Shown in pieces: positions 49,481 through 61,458 of a stretch of DNA of 64,000 nucleotides. Where the stretch lies: positions 186,001 through 250,000 of the forward strand of contig NBAY01000043.1 of the NCBI GenBank assembly GCA_002794775.1, given 5' to 3'. The translations under genes were made by a program, and so were the position numbers. The notes beneath the pieces were generated by a model that was given only the letters and a program-made list of their open reading frames with translations, ran no database searches and was not told the origin of the DNA. The stretch comes from Porodaedalea pini (taxonomy: Eukaryota; Basidiomycota; Agaricomycetes; Hymenochaetales; Hymenochaetaceae). Position 1 is the stretch's first letter. Each line of letters starts with the position of its first letter.

Positions 49481-52400
49481 ATGGGCGTGGGAAAAGCAAT
49501 TGAGCAGACTCATTTGAGTCACTATCGCCACTGTTCAACTGCTGAGAGGTTGAGATTCAACCTAAACGATGCTCTCCCTCGCTGCTTCATAACCCTCGGG
49601 CTGCTTGGCGACGCAACCGTCAACATATGCGCACAACATGCAAGACACTTCCCACCAATCGGTATCCGATGTAGCGAGGTCAGCTTTTGCTCGTTGTGGC
49701 GTGGACAGGCGCTCACTCCTAACATCGTCAGGGAAGCCCGGACACTCGCTCAAAGCTTGAAAGAAGCAATTAAAAAGAATGAAGCACTTGATAAAGAGGT
49801 CGAATTTCGGCGTAAAAGGTGTGTGTTTCGTTATTCTCAGTACATCGGTTACCTAAACTCGGAATCGGCAGCCTTCGAAAGCAACATCTGAAGCTCCTGC
49901 TGCTGTATCCAACTTCGAAGGAGGCGAAGGATGCAGAGACGCATATCTGGATGCAAACGTCCTACCAGTTCATATCAGTTTACAAACAGCGTCTAGCGGT
50001 GCTCGACAGGAAGTTGTTCTCGCCGGCTGCGCAAGCAAACAAGACTGCTGTGCGTCAAGATCCCGGCGGAGGGGGACACGTTGAATATCGCAAGATCCTC
50101 GCTCGTTTCCGCCAGTTCCTTGCTGAAGAGGAGAGGTTTTATGTGCAGCTTCTTGTCCGATTCCACTCTCAGTTCGGCTTGACAGAAGCACATCCGGCGC
50201 TTGTCAGAGCAGAGATATTGTCTCCTGATCAAGAGGATATGTTCCAGACAGACTCTGGAAGAAACTTGTTCCCAGAGCAGGCGGACACGATGCCGAAGAC
50301 GAATGACGAAAGGGAAGTCAGACTAGCAACATTCACGAAGCTACTGGTTTGCTTGGGTGATATCGCTCGATATCGCGAACAGTACAACGACGGTGGTGGC
50401 AGACCAAGAGCAGGTCATGAGGAGGGAGCACCAAAAAAGTCAGGGAGAGGGGGTAGGAAAGGTGGCCATGAAAGTGTGGCTAGGCCTCGCAATTACACCC
50501 GAGCCAGGATTATCTATGAGCAAGCGCGCTTGTTAGTCCCCAACGATGGTAATGCCTCACACCAACTCGCAATCTTATCGTCATATCAGAAGGATTCATT
50601 TGGATCGCTGCTGCACTACTACCGCGCGCTATGTGTTCGCCAACCTTATGATACTGCGTCAGATAACTTGAATACGGTGTTGAAGAAGGTTTTAGATCAG
50701 TACCGGGCGTCTAAGGGAACTCAGGGAGTTGCGGATGACCCGCAAGCAGTTCCAAAAGTTCGCGTGGATCGATTCCTAGAGCTGGTGGTTGTCCTTCACG
50801 GACTTTGGTATCTCGACTCCGACGAGTATGTGCGTCTATATTAACCTTTATCATGCATCCTAATGATACTGTAGACTCGCTGCAAGAGCTTCTAAACACT
50901 CTCGACATGTTGTCGCCAAGTTCAAATCTTTGATTGCTGAACCTGCACTCCCTCCTAACATCGTATGCGAAGTCGTCATACTCTCTTTTAGCGCTCTCTG
51001 GAAGATTCGCATGATTCGAGACCAGCATATACGCGCAAATCGGAAAGTCATCGAACCGCTAATGGCCACGCATATCCTTGTTCTGTCGCGCGCGCTTCTT
51101 GACACGGCCCGGGTGCAGCTAGCGGTCAAAATCGATGACGTCCAGGATAGGGGAGATCTCGCGCAACAAATCACTGTCGTTTTCCGCCGCATCCTGTCGG
51201 CGATTCGCATCATGTCCAAATGGCTGCGCACAAACATCAATTATGTGGCTGCAGCGGCTTCTTCGTCATCGTCTTCCGAGTCTTATCGGAATGCTATCAG
51301 AGCTTTCTGGGAGGCGTATGCAGCGTTTTTGACATCGTTGAATGAGACATTCCCGCTCTCGAAGCTTCCTGCGCTGAAAAGTCCGCTGGATGAGGATGTA
51401 GACCTGACTGGCTTCTCACCGATCAAGAGGGCGATGTTCATTCGCACGGATGCAACGGATAATAGTCTTGCTTCGGGACAAGACGAGGTTCATCCGAACG
51501 AAGAGTACCTCATGCGGATATCAGACTTGCTGAGAGACGCAGAGCAGATTGTTGCACTCGAGGTGAGAGCTTTTGAGAAAACGTTCTTAGCTATGTTTAA
51601 TGGGATCATGGTACAGAAGTCGCCCATCGAGTTTAGCAACGGGAAGTTCGTATTTGCGGAAGAACAGCCGACACCAGTTGAGTCTGCACGCGCTGCAACG
51701 CCTGAAGTGGTCGAAGCGAGTACGCCACCAGATCTTGCGCAAGGTGCTCGAGATAGCGATGATGACGATGGCAACACGTCGCAGACGTCTCGCACAGATG
51801 ATGACGTCGTCCGCGATGCGTTCAATGAAGCTCTTAGGGATGATCCACAAGCTGATATCGATTTTGACGATGAGGAAGACGAGAGAATAGTCTGGAGTCC
51901 TCCTAAGTGAGTCCTTTGAATAGCCCTTTGAACTAGCCCTGATCGCTGTCGCACAGGATGCATATGTCTCCCTTAGAGAAAATCATCCAGCCTCCTCAAA
52001 TGTCTCCTCCAGCATTTCCACCTATTCAACTACCGGCGGTCGCCTCTCCCACGCGTCCGCCGCCGCCAGCTGCACCGTCATCGGGAACGACGGCACAAGA
52101 TCTACTCAACAATGTACTCGGCATCTCTCGCACAAGAAGTGAGCACGTACCGTCTGTACATCAGTATGTCGCGTCGTCCACACCGCAAGCGTCTCTGCTG
52201 TTTGGCTCTGGTTCGCTCAATGCGCCAACAAAGTCTATTTGGAGTAGCACGAGTGGCCAAGTTGGATCTACAAGGCATGCCCCGCCTCCAGTGTCACAGT
52301 TCGGGTCTGGTTCACTCGCACCCGGCCACGAGCGATCAAGGTCGCAATCGTTAACGCTTTCGCAGCCGTGGTCGACTCAATCGCTGACGAACACGCAAGA

Positions 52401-52740
52401 CTCTGTTTATCAGGGAGCGAACAATATGTCTGCGGCATTTCCTATGGAACAAATAGGAGGGAACTACAATCAGCTTGTAAGACACCATCAGAGCATGTCT
52501 TTCTCTGGGTCGCATGATGCTTTCCGAGCTGCACCGGCGCCTGCGCAGGTATTTTATGATTCACACCCCTCGCACGTGCCTATGCCACCTGTACATGTCC
52601 AAGGTTCACGCATGCAGGGGTTCCTTGGTCAAACGGCGGACCCGGACCCATTTTTGTACTACAACTCGCGAGGAACGAACTCGTTCGCGGGTGTTGCGGC
52701 ATCTGCGGCATCTGTCCATCAATCAATTTGGAACACATAA
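49481..52740 (+). CDS. EST1/SMG7-like protein (nonsense-mediated decay or telomerase)
   Basis: N-terminal 14-3-3-like/TPR fold: ARTLAQSLKEAIKKNEALDK, EVEFRRK, then across an intron SLRKQHLKLLLLYPTSKEAK and THIWMQTSYQFISVYKQRL. The EST1 DNA/RNA-binding domain is unmistakable: RPRNYTRARIIYEQARLLVP, NDGNASHQLAILSSYQKDSF, GSLLHYYRALCVRQPYDTAS. A helical C-terminal half follows, then an acidic segment (DDPQADIDFDDEEDE) and a Pro/Ser/Gln-rich tail ending SIWNT. Three introns (near 49.82, 50.83 and 51.91 kb) keep the frame; about 1,030 residues. In fungi this family acts in mRNA quality control (Smg7/Ebs1) and telomerase recruitment (Est1). There is no PIN domain, so it is Smg7-type rather than Smg6. 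The start is uncertain: ATG 49481 is in frame, but the first 60 residues are weak. Confidence 0.85.
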
Positions 52741-53251
52741 AGGACTGCTTCTCGTGGTTCGCTGTCTCGACCTCTCTGAAGACCTACATCGAATGGCTCC
52801 CTGCTGCAATTAGCTGAGCCTTGATCCACGGAGTCTCTCCTTCACCTCAGTCCAGTGCCTTGAATGGGTCTCGCCCAAAGTGATCATGACTGGTTGTCCG
52901 CCTGAGGCGGGCTTTTAGGTTCTATGTCCCTAATGACAATGATTAGGATGCGTCAGATGTGAGATGAAAATGTGGTGTCTAGGACTCATGTACTAGCTAT
53001 ACTATGTATCTTCTCCATTTTATAATGTCAGCGGGCGTGACAAGAAAATGAGTTTACGCGGTGTGATCTGACAAATGCCTTATAGGGTGAATTAGCCGAG
53101 ACGTTCATCTCGCGACCTTAACTCACTCGTTCTTTGCTAGACACCTTCCTCTACCGTCTCCATCACGTTCAGAGTCGCTGGAAAGATTTCAACGACACTC
53201 ACGTCGTCCAACGACTTCTGATTCGCACGGAAAGGTGTCTAAGTACGAGCC
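52741..53251. other. Intergenic, small hairpin only
   Basis: Contains a GC-rich hairpin (CCGCCTGAGGCGGG at about 52898-52911) downstream of the SMG7-like gene and the promoter of LCB2. No gene was seen. Confidence 0.55.
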
Positions 53252-55364
53252 ATGCCTTCACCCATGGCGTTGAACCCCTCGTCTCCGACTCCTTCCATGT
53301 TTTCCAGAAAGAAAAAGTCGTCTATCTCCCTCAAGTCAGCCGCCTCCTATCTCTCTGCCGTCTCCCAGATGGACGCGATGAGCAGGTCGCGCAGCACGAC
53401 GCCCACGTCCACGCCAGCGCTCTCGCTGTCTTCGACGCTGACATCGTCGACCGAAGACACGGTGCTGGACGAGTACTGCGACACCGATAACAAGGATGGG
53501 CTGACGTTGCCGAGCACGCCGCCGACGTCTGAACAGGTCTTCACGACGGTACATTCTGAGTTCGGCCATTGCATGAACGAGCAGTTTAGGCACGACTCTT
53601 CTGCGAAGCCCGGCGACAAATACGAGCTGGAGGAGGTCGAACCGCCGTACCGTATTTTGCTGACGACGTACATCAGCTACATTTTTCTCATCTGCATTGG
53701 TCATCTGCGCGACTTCATTGGAAAGCGATTCCGTCCCTCGAGCTACAAGCATTTGAAAGAGAAGGGTGTACGTTGTTGTTTTCTGGGGTTTTCTCAGAAG
53801 TAGAGCGAAAGCTGACACGTCCGCGTGCAATTAGGGATATGCCCCGCTTAACTCGGACTTTGATTCTTTTTACACCCGGAGACTGAAGAAGCGCATGGAC
53901 GACTGTTTCTCTCGTCCGTGTACTGGCGTTCCAGGGCGGACTGTTACTTTGTTGGACCGTACAAGCGCAGATCACAACCACACCTTTCAGCTCACAGGCA
54001 CTCGCACACGTGCGCTGAACCTATCCTCGTATAACTACCTCGGCTTTGCCCAAGCTCGCGGCGGATGTGCGGATGCCGTGGAAGAGGGCATTCGACGATA
54101 TGGAGTTAGTGCATGCGGCGCGCGGCTCGAGGGTGGCTCCCTGGACTTGCACCAGCAGACCGAACAACTCGTGGCGAAGTTCTTGGGCAAGGAGGACGCG
54201 CTGATCAGTTCTATGGGCTTTGCGACGAACTCTGCGTTCATACCTGCGCTGGTCAGCAAGGGCTGCCTCGTCATTTCGGACGAGCTGAACCACGCGTCTA
54301 TCCGGTTTGGTGTGCGTCTCAGCGGAGCGAATGTTCGCATGTTCAAACACAATAATATGGAGTCTCTGGAGTCGCTCTTGCGTGAGGTTATTAGCCAAGG
54401 ACAGCCGAAGACGCATCGTCCATGGAAGAAAATTCTGCTCATTGTGGAAGGCCTGTTCAGTATGGAGGGCACTTTGACTAATCTGCCCGTAATTCTGGAA
54501 CTGAAGAAACGCTACAAGGTATTTTTAGAATCTTTGCATCATTTTTCTTTTTCAAGTATCCCTAACTATTTTGGATCCAGTTCTATCTGTTTATTGACGA
54601 AGCGCACTCGATCGGCGCCCTCGGCTCGCACGGCAGAGGCGTGGCCGATTATTTCGGCATCAACCCGAACGAGATCGACATTCTCATGGGCACCTTCACG
54701 AAATCTTTCGGCGCTGCTGGCGGCTATATTACGGGGACAAGCCCTTGATCGATAGGCTGCGGGTCCGCGGCCACTTGGGTCCGTACGGGGAAGCCATGGC
54801 GCCGCCCGTCCTGACGCAGATCCTCGCGAGTATGGCAAGCATCATGGGCGTCTCCCCTCCCCTCCCGCCTTCCTCCACTACCGATCCGACGGCGTATGTG
54901 CACCCGGGCCCGGCGCCCGCAGCCAGCCTTCCTGCATGGCTGGACCTGCCGCTCTCGCTACGCGACGGCAGCGAGGGCCACATGCGACTGCGCCGCCTCG
55001 CGTTCATCGCGCGCTACCTCTCGCGCGGGCTTGACAAGCTCGGGTTCATCACGTACGGGCACGTCGACAGCCCGATCGTGCCGCTGCTGCTGTTCAACCC
55101 GGCAAGATGTGCGTGTTCAGCCGCATGATGCTCGAGCGCCGCACGCCCATCGCCGTCGTCGTCGTCGCCTACCCTGCGACACCGCTCGTCACGAGCCGCG
55201 TGCGCTTCTGCCTGAGCGCGGCGCACACGAAGGAGGACGTGGATTTGGTGCTGCGGGCGTGCGATGAGATTGGGGACGTCTTGGATTTGAAGAACAGGAG
55301 CGGCGAGCGCTGGACTGTGGATGAGGTTATCGCGCGCGCGGTCGAGCTCGTGGAGATGGTTTGA
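53252..55364 (+). CDS. LCB2: Serine palmitoyltransferase LCB2 subunit, with two apparent frameshifts
   Basis: Pyridoxal-phosphate enzyme of the ER membrane that joins serine and palmitoyl-CoA, the first step of sphingolipid synthesis. Exon 1 (53252-53767) has a Ser-rich N-terminus, [20 protein letters not shown] (membrane helix) and [11 protein letters not shown]. Exon 2 (53835-54518) has [52 protein letters not shown] and [15 protein letters not shown]. Exon 3 (from 54581) has [20 protein letters not shown] and the PLP-lysine motif [13 protein letters not shown]. Then one base appears missing in the G run at 54733-54736 and another at 55098-55103; the sequence continues in two further frames ([40 protein letters not shown]) to a stop at 55362-55364. 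All domains are present and conserved, so assembly error is the simplest reading; a real null allele is possible. Confidence 0.9.
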
Positions 55365-55686
55365 ACGGATTTTCTTTATGATTATGTTTTAACAGCGCTT
55401 TGGTCTGCTTTGTTACGCAGGCCGGTTGATTAACGATTAGCGTACTATAACTATTAGCTGATGTCCATGCTCAAGCTGTCTGTATACCTCTCTTTTTGAA
55501 TTGAAGGTGGCTTGCTGGAAAGACTGCTGTGTGCATTTCTAAAACGGCAGGCATTTTTATCAAGAAAACGCCAGGTGGCAACAATGCAGAGTAGTGGTAA
55601 CAAGTGAAAAAGTCCCTGAAGTTGAAAGAAAGCGACATCTATTTTATAATAGTCCAAGTTCGACATCACTAGAAGTCCAGATGAAT

Positions 55687-57464
55687 TTAGAGACGCTCGC
55701 CACGCCCGATGACCTTGACCTTGAAACCGATCTCCCTGAGCTTCTCCGCATCGAGCAGGAGGCGGCCGTCGAAGACGAAGGCAGGCTTTTCCATGCTGGC
55801 ATATACGGTAGTCCAATCGATGTTGCGGAACTCTTTCCACTCTGTCGCGATCACGACTGCCTCGGCGTTCTTACACGCATCGAGAGCGGACGGGCAGATC
55901 AACACCTGCTTTTGGACTGGCGCACGCGGAGCCAGTTAGTATGAGAAGTAAATACGTTCGAAAAAAAAAGACATACTTTGCGGGAGGGTGGAGAGGGGCG
56001 CTGCCTCCTGGAGGTCCTGCCAGATCTGCGCCTGGTCGACTTTGGGGTCGTATATGTTGACGAGGGCGCGCTCGGACATGAAGTCGCGGATGAGGGTGAT
56101 CGCGGCGCTCTCGCGGGTGTCACCGGTATCGGCCTTGAACGCGAAGCCGAGGACGGCGATGCGCTTGCCGGTGATGGTGTTGAAGAGCGTGTCGACAACG
56201 GTCTTGGAGAAGCGCCGCTTCTGGTACTCGTTCATTTCGACGACCTGACGCCAGTAGGCGGCCACCTCCGGCAGGTGCAGGCTCTCGCTGAGGTAGACGA
56301 GATTGAGGATGTCTTTTTGGAAGCACGACCCACCGAAGCCGACGGACGCCTTGAGGAATTTGGGTCCCATGCGCGAGTCGCACCCGACGGCATGCGAGAC
56401 CTCGTCGATGTTCGCGCCCGTGGCTTCGCAGATCGCGGAGAGCGCATTGATGGAGGAGATGCGCTGCGCGAGCATCGCATTGGCAGCGAGCTTGGAGAGC
56501 TCGGAAGACCAGAGGCCAACGGTCAGGATCCGTTCTTTGCTGCAATTCAGATGTCAGAACAAACGTGAAGAAAAGAAAGTAAGAAAAGCCGTAAAAGCGA
56601 CTCACGGAACCCAGTTCGCATAGACTTCGGCGAGGGACTGGCATGCAGCGAGACCTTCTTCGGTCTGGAGAGAGCCGATCAGAACGCGGTCCGGGGCGAA
56701 GAGGTCGTTGATGGCAGTGCCCTCCGCCAGGAACTCCGGGTTGGAGAGGATGTCAAAGCGGCAGCCGTTCTTGGAGTTGGCTTCAAGGATTGTGCGCATA
56801 GACTCGGCCGTACGGCAGGGCACGGTCGACTTTTCGACGACGATCTTAGACGATGTCGCAACGGCGGCGATACGACGCGTCGCGAGCTCAACATAACTGA
56901 ATGCAAGTTTTTTTAGGAAATAGACACACACATTATGGATGCGAATAAAATGCGGAAGCGAAGAACAAGAAAAACGCACTTGAGATCAGCAGCAAAGCCT
57001 GCACCGACGCCGCTCTTCTTGGTGGGCGTGTTGACAGAGACGAAGATAAGGTCAGCCTCCTGAATGCACTTGTCGACGTCGATGGAGAAAAAGAGGTTGC
57101 GACCGCGCGCCTGGCGGACGACGTCCACGAGGCCGGGCTCGTAGATGGGGAGCGCAAAGTCGGCGCTGTTCCACGCGTCGACGCGGGCCTGATTGAGGTC
57201 GACGATGTTGACTTCAATGTGCGGGCACTTGAGCGCGATGACCGCGCATGTCGGACCACCTTGAGAAATGGTAAGAATAGGCCGTCACTCGAGAGAGAGA
57301 TGGCGGGGAACGTACCAACGTAGCCTGCACCGACTGTAGAGGTGGAGACGCGTCAGGGTGGTGCATTTCTGAGGAATAGAGGACGCACTGCAGCAAATCT
57401 TCTTTACTTTTACAGGCTGAACAGACAGTTTTTGGTCTTTGAAGCGCTGCGAAATGCTCTCCAT
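55687..57464 (-). CDS. UDP-glucose 6-dehydrogenase
   Basis: NAD-dependent oxidation of UDP-glucose to UDP-glucuronate, precursor of UDP-xylose and cell-wall/capsule sugars. Start [20 protein letters not shown]; the Rossmann GAGYVGGPTCAV is split by two introns around an 18-nt micro-exon (57316-57333). Further on: [69 protein letters not shown], the catalytic Cys in [35 protein letters not shown], and the C-terminal [16 protein letters not shown]...GRGERL. About 490 residues, full length. The stop is at 55687-55689. It converges with LCB2 (320 bp apart). Confidence 0.95.
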
Positions 57465-57673
57465 ATTGTGTGTTGGCGTCGGCGGCGGTGTGTGAGGTGG
57501 TGGTAAGAGGACAAGAATGAGGTTCAAGTTCAAGACGCGACGCGGACGCGAGTGGCAGCTAGCTTCAATTCCGTTCCGGGCTTTATACGGTGATCGTTAC
57601 CCTTGTGCTTGGCGGCTACCGCTCGCCGCCGACTCTCGGTACACCTGGAGATACGGAACTCGCCAGTTGATTA

Positions 57674-58514
57674 CAGTCGGACCTGTGTATAAGAATAGGG
57701 TTCGGTGGACATGCCAGCTTATGCTTAACCACAGGTAATTCTTGTACACACTATTGCATAATAGTCAAATAAAGTTATTGCTATTTATGGCTGGATGAAT
57801 CATCACACTGTATTGAAAAGTAGACATTTTAAGAGAAATAAATATAAATATCTGACTGTGGCAGACCCCTACTAATTTCCTTCTGAACTAACCCTTGGTA
57901 GAGGCATGTGTGCTTGACTATTCTCATCATCAGTTTGGCTCTGAAAGAGTGTGCTCCTGGAAGGGTCATGAGAGGTTATTTGCCTGTTAACTGTGAGCCA
58001 CAAAAATTATCAATATTAATGATGAATCTATGTATAGATTGTCACAAGTATATCTACAGGTGGATTTTAAAAGTTACGGGACACCCGAAAACAGAAGCTG
58101 GTTCACATCTGCTTGAGCAAACCCACACACATTGTCTCTACCTACCATCCACCCTTGCATAAACACAGAACACAGATATTTTCTTGTAAAAAGATGATGA
58201 CTCTTATCTTCTCACCATCCTTGAATTTTCTATGAAGTCAAAGCAAAGGATTTTTGTGGTCAAGAAAGAGTTTCCTTTTCAGGGTGTCCCGTAACTTTTA
58301 AAACCCACCTGTATATGGGAATACATGGTCACTTGACTACCTCTAGATAATATTTTTTCTATAAATTTCCACTGAAATCTTATTTCTTATTGCTTATAGC
58401 AAATGTTCTTATAGGACCCTAAATTTCCTGCCTACCAAGTCGGTGGATGGAAAACTGTATGCTTAACTACAGGTTATTCTTATCCACCAGTATTCTTATA
58501 TGCAGGTTTGACTG
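57674..58514. mobile_element. pogo/mariner-type MITE (outer), TA-flanked, split by another MITE
   Basis: Terminal inverted repeats of about 22-25 bp, starting CAGTCGGACCTGTGTATAAG at the left and, on the other strand at the right, CAGTCAAACCTGCATATAAG, each bordered by TA (57672-57673 and 58515-58516). CAGTCAAACCTG resembles pogo/Fot1-type ends. There is also a subterminal repeat, ATGCTTAACYACAGGTWATT, near both ends (57721 and about 58460). No transposase. Without the inner element it is about 0.58 kb. Confidence 0.82.
58057..58311. mobile_element. Nested 255-bp mariner-type MITE
   Basis: Inverted ends of about 30 bp with one or two mismatches: CAGGTGGATTTTAAAAGTTA at the left and, on the other strand at the right, CAGGTGGGTTTTAAAAGTTA, both continuing CGGGACACCC. 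TA dinucleotides border it (58055-58056 and 58312-58313). It lies wholly inside the outer MITE, so it is the younger insertion. No ORF. Confidence 0.85.
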
Positions 58515-58516
58515 TA

Positions 58517-59786
58517 TGTGAGTCATTGACGAGTGACTGTGCCGCAGACTTTTACCATTCGGGTGCCGAGATCTTGGCTTCATTCTTTCACAATGAGTTT
58601 TCTCTCGAGTGATATGATGGGAGCCAAGGCTGTTGACGGCGACTGGCACCCATCCTCTGTTCTGCACGCTCTCAGCGCGACGAATATTAATGTCCAAAAC
58701 TGGTGATAAGCTTCGATCCCACTCGCGTGACCAAAGAGTATTTTTATTTGTTAGACTATCAATGTGACCGAGTCATCTGCTAAACTTCCTCATACCCTGT
58801 CTGTTTTCTTCAAGAGCCGTGCCGCTCATGTAAGACAGTACAAAGTCAAGGTATATATGATGTCAATGCAACGGGATGGCGATCTGAACCAGGTTTGCAG
58901 TCTAAACACGGCTGTTCAAGAGCCGTGTGACTTGCGAGAACGTTGAATGTGTGTTTTTGGAGCATGTAGGATTTTTTTCTACGCATCTCCGCAACGCCAT
59001 TGATTCAGACTTCAGACCACTCTCTGAGTTTCCCATGCGGCAAGCACCACGGTTAAGCTCACAGATTAATATTATCTGTGTCAAGATAATCCCCGTACCT
59101 ATAGTGGATGCTCTACGCAGGCAACGACACCGGCCGCTTTCTTGCAATCAAAACTGCTTTACACTTAGTCCGAGATTCCTCTACGCGTGATGTCGTTCAC
59201 TACAAGTTATCTGTGATGCTTGTGCCATTCTTCCCGGCTAGGCTTTTTCTCCCTCTACGTCACTATGATGCTCGCTGTCTGATAATGAGAAAGTGGAGGG
59301 ATCAGACTTCGAGGAACTCCGCAGCACGGACGCGCTATGGTCCTTCCGATCTTGTTGTCTGGGTCACCGGGTTATAGCTCTTGTCCACGGAAGTCAAAGA
59401 TGTGCCAACATGCTTTCCCAATAGGACAATTTGGCCCGCTTCCAACATCTAATCTTCGTGCGCACATCAGGAATCCCGACGTATTTCACTCCACAATCAT
59501 TACAGGAATACCAGAACGGGGGTCGTTCACTGCATACTACCTGGTGTGTTGCATGTTCCTCATACCTCAGAAGTCTTTCCCGCGTCAGAAACGTAAACGA
59601 CCCGGCTGCTTAAGTGTCCATCAAAGTTCTTGAAGAAGAAACGGGGACCTTCAGAGAGTGGAATGAAGATCGAGCCCCACTATACCCAAGAAGGACGACT
59701 CAATTTTCATAGAGCGGCGCGTTGCTTATTCGGCTTTATATATACGGGTGCTTCAGTATCTCGTCACGTCTTTTATCCTCGCACTT
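58517..59786. other. Gene-free stretch between MITEs and P450 relic
   Basis: Several short ORFs, none with a domain, splice chain or Met-led signal I would trust. It may hold the old promoter of the P450 relic (GCTTTATATATACGGGTGC near 59733-59751 is a TATA-like site about 45 bases before its ATG). Confidence 0.5.
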
Positions 59787-61160
59787 ATGCTCTACTATCT
59801 CATCGACACTTTAGCCGTTGCCTGTGCTCTGGCATGTCTGCGCCTGCTGCATTCACGGCACAAGCGCAGCAAGTCTCTCCCTCTTCCACCAGGACCGAAA
59901 GGTTTGCCTTTGATAGGAAACGTACTCGACATGTTGGAGACAGAGCAATGGAAGACGGCAAGGAAGTGGGGAGAGAAATACGGTGGGTCTCGTCAGAATA
60001 CTTCATAGGTTTAACTCATTTTCTCATGTCTTAAGGTCCATTGGTCCACGTCAAGAACTTTGGAACTTCATATATTTTTGTGAACTCATACCAGACAGCG
60101 GTCGACTTGTTCGAGAAACGCGGTTTCATTTACTCGTCGCGTCCTAAGAATGTCATGATGGACCTGTACGTTCCTTCGTACTGTAATGTCCTCCAGGTAG
60201 TTGAATGTGTCGGTACCTCCTGCCGTGTAGTGAAGGTTGGGAATGGTTTGTATCATTTATGCCCTACGGGGACGAGCTACGGAGATCGAGGCAGTTGCTG
60301 CATCGTTTCTTACAGCCAGCTGTTATGGGAGATTACCACGAGCTTCAGACGCAAACAATACACAAAATGTTGGAACGACTGCTAGGAATCCCGGATAGGT
60401 ATCCGGAGGTTCTTCGACAGTATGTCTTTTTCTCATGCGTAATGTCAATGCGTTGCTCACACACTACAGCTCGGTCAGTTCGATGACTCTAATGGCCTCC
60501 TATGGATACAAAGGTAAACCAGTGGTTCTACTAGTACTTCCCTGTCGTGTAGTGACGAGTGATTCGTGTAGCCTATGAGAAGGACGACCCGTATATTGTA
60601 CTCGCAGAGAAAGGTATAGAAGCCGTTGGTGAGGCAGAGGAATTCTTCCTTGTGAACGCCTTTCCTTGGCTGCAATGCCTGCCAGCCTGGTTCCCTGGAA
60701 CTGGATTTAAGGATATTGCGGAGAGAGGACACAAGCTTTCGATGGATATGTGCCAAGAACCTTACAAGATGGCGAAGGCAAAAAACGTATGTCTCTTGTA
60801 CGACAAGCCCAAGTTTACCGAGGTTCACGCTAAGAGTGCATATAGTCAGATGGAACGGCTGCTCCTTCGATGACGAGTAAACTGCTTGATGCATACATGG
60901 CGGATGATGCGGTCATTAATGACGAGGCACTTATTGCAAAAGTCACCGGTATCGTCTATGCCGGTCAGTTGTCTGAATACCCATGAACGGTCACTACTCA
61001 TCCCAAACTCACTACATGTTCAGGGGAAGCAGATACGGTACTTACAGATATCCCTTCTGCTAGGAAACGCTGACATTCGATGCGATAGACAATCTCCGCG
61101 CTGCACTCGTTCTTCCTGGCAATCATCAGGAAAAACCTCCCGCTCAGAAACCCTTAGAAA
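59787..61160 (+). pseudogene. Truncated cytochrome P450 (CYP5144/OrdA-like N-terminal part)
   Basis: Begins with a membrane anchor (MLYYLIDTLAVACALACLRL) and the proline hinge LPLPPGPKGLPLIGNVLDM. Across short introns it continues with VHVKNFGTSYIFVNSYQTAV, GFIYSSRP, FVSFMPYGDELRRSRQLLHR, the helix F-G region NAFPWLQCLPAWFPGTGFKD, and KLLDAYMADDAVINDEALIA. Then comes GEADT, the start of helix I, after which identity is lost. The ExxR of helix K and the Cys heme-ligand loop are absent, so no functional monooxygenase is possible. The break coincides with the AT-rich TTAGAAT repeat segment at about 61.16 kb. The subfamily name is from general resemblance. Confidence 0.8.
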
Positions 61161-61458
61161 GTTATTAGAATTGTAGAAAATTGTAGAATCTTTGGAATGT
61201 CCTGAGAATGCAGTCCGAATTTTAGAAAACTTGTAGAATTTCATGGAAAATTTTACAAGTTTTGGAATTGAACAGAATTGGCAGCTTGAAATTTAGAATA
61301 TGGATAGAAAAATGACACACCTCATAGATTCTATGGAATTTTTTAGAATAAAAAACCGATTGTGGAATTCATTAGATTCTGCCATGGCTTGACACAGGTG
61401 CAGGTACTAGATTGGCTTCTTGGACCTATACTGGGACCCATGAACTATCTGCAGGTTA
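61161..61458. repeat. AT-rich segment of recurring TTAGAAT/TGGAATT words
   Basis: Multiple degenerate copies of TTAGAA and TGGAAT(T) in both orientations (for example TAGAATTTCATGGAAAATTT, CATAGATTCTATGGAATTTT). The segment starts exactly where P450 homology stops. It may be a decayed transposon end; no boundary could be fixed. Confidence 0.5.

Noticed and set aside
53336..53830. Long minus-strand ORF opposite LCB2 exon 1
   Set aside because: Arg-rich antisense shadow of a GC-rich coding exon; LCB2 is certain on the plus strand.
54021..54472. Two overlapping minus-strand ORFs in LCB2 exon 2
   Set aside because: Antisense shadows of a strongly conserved PLP-enzyme exon.
57517..57738. 73-codon plus-strand ORF in the UDP-glucose dehydrogenase promoter
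   Set aside because: It runs into the MITE terminal repeat and has no domain or splice context.
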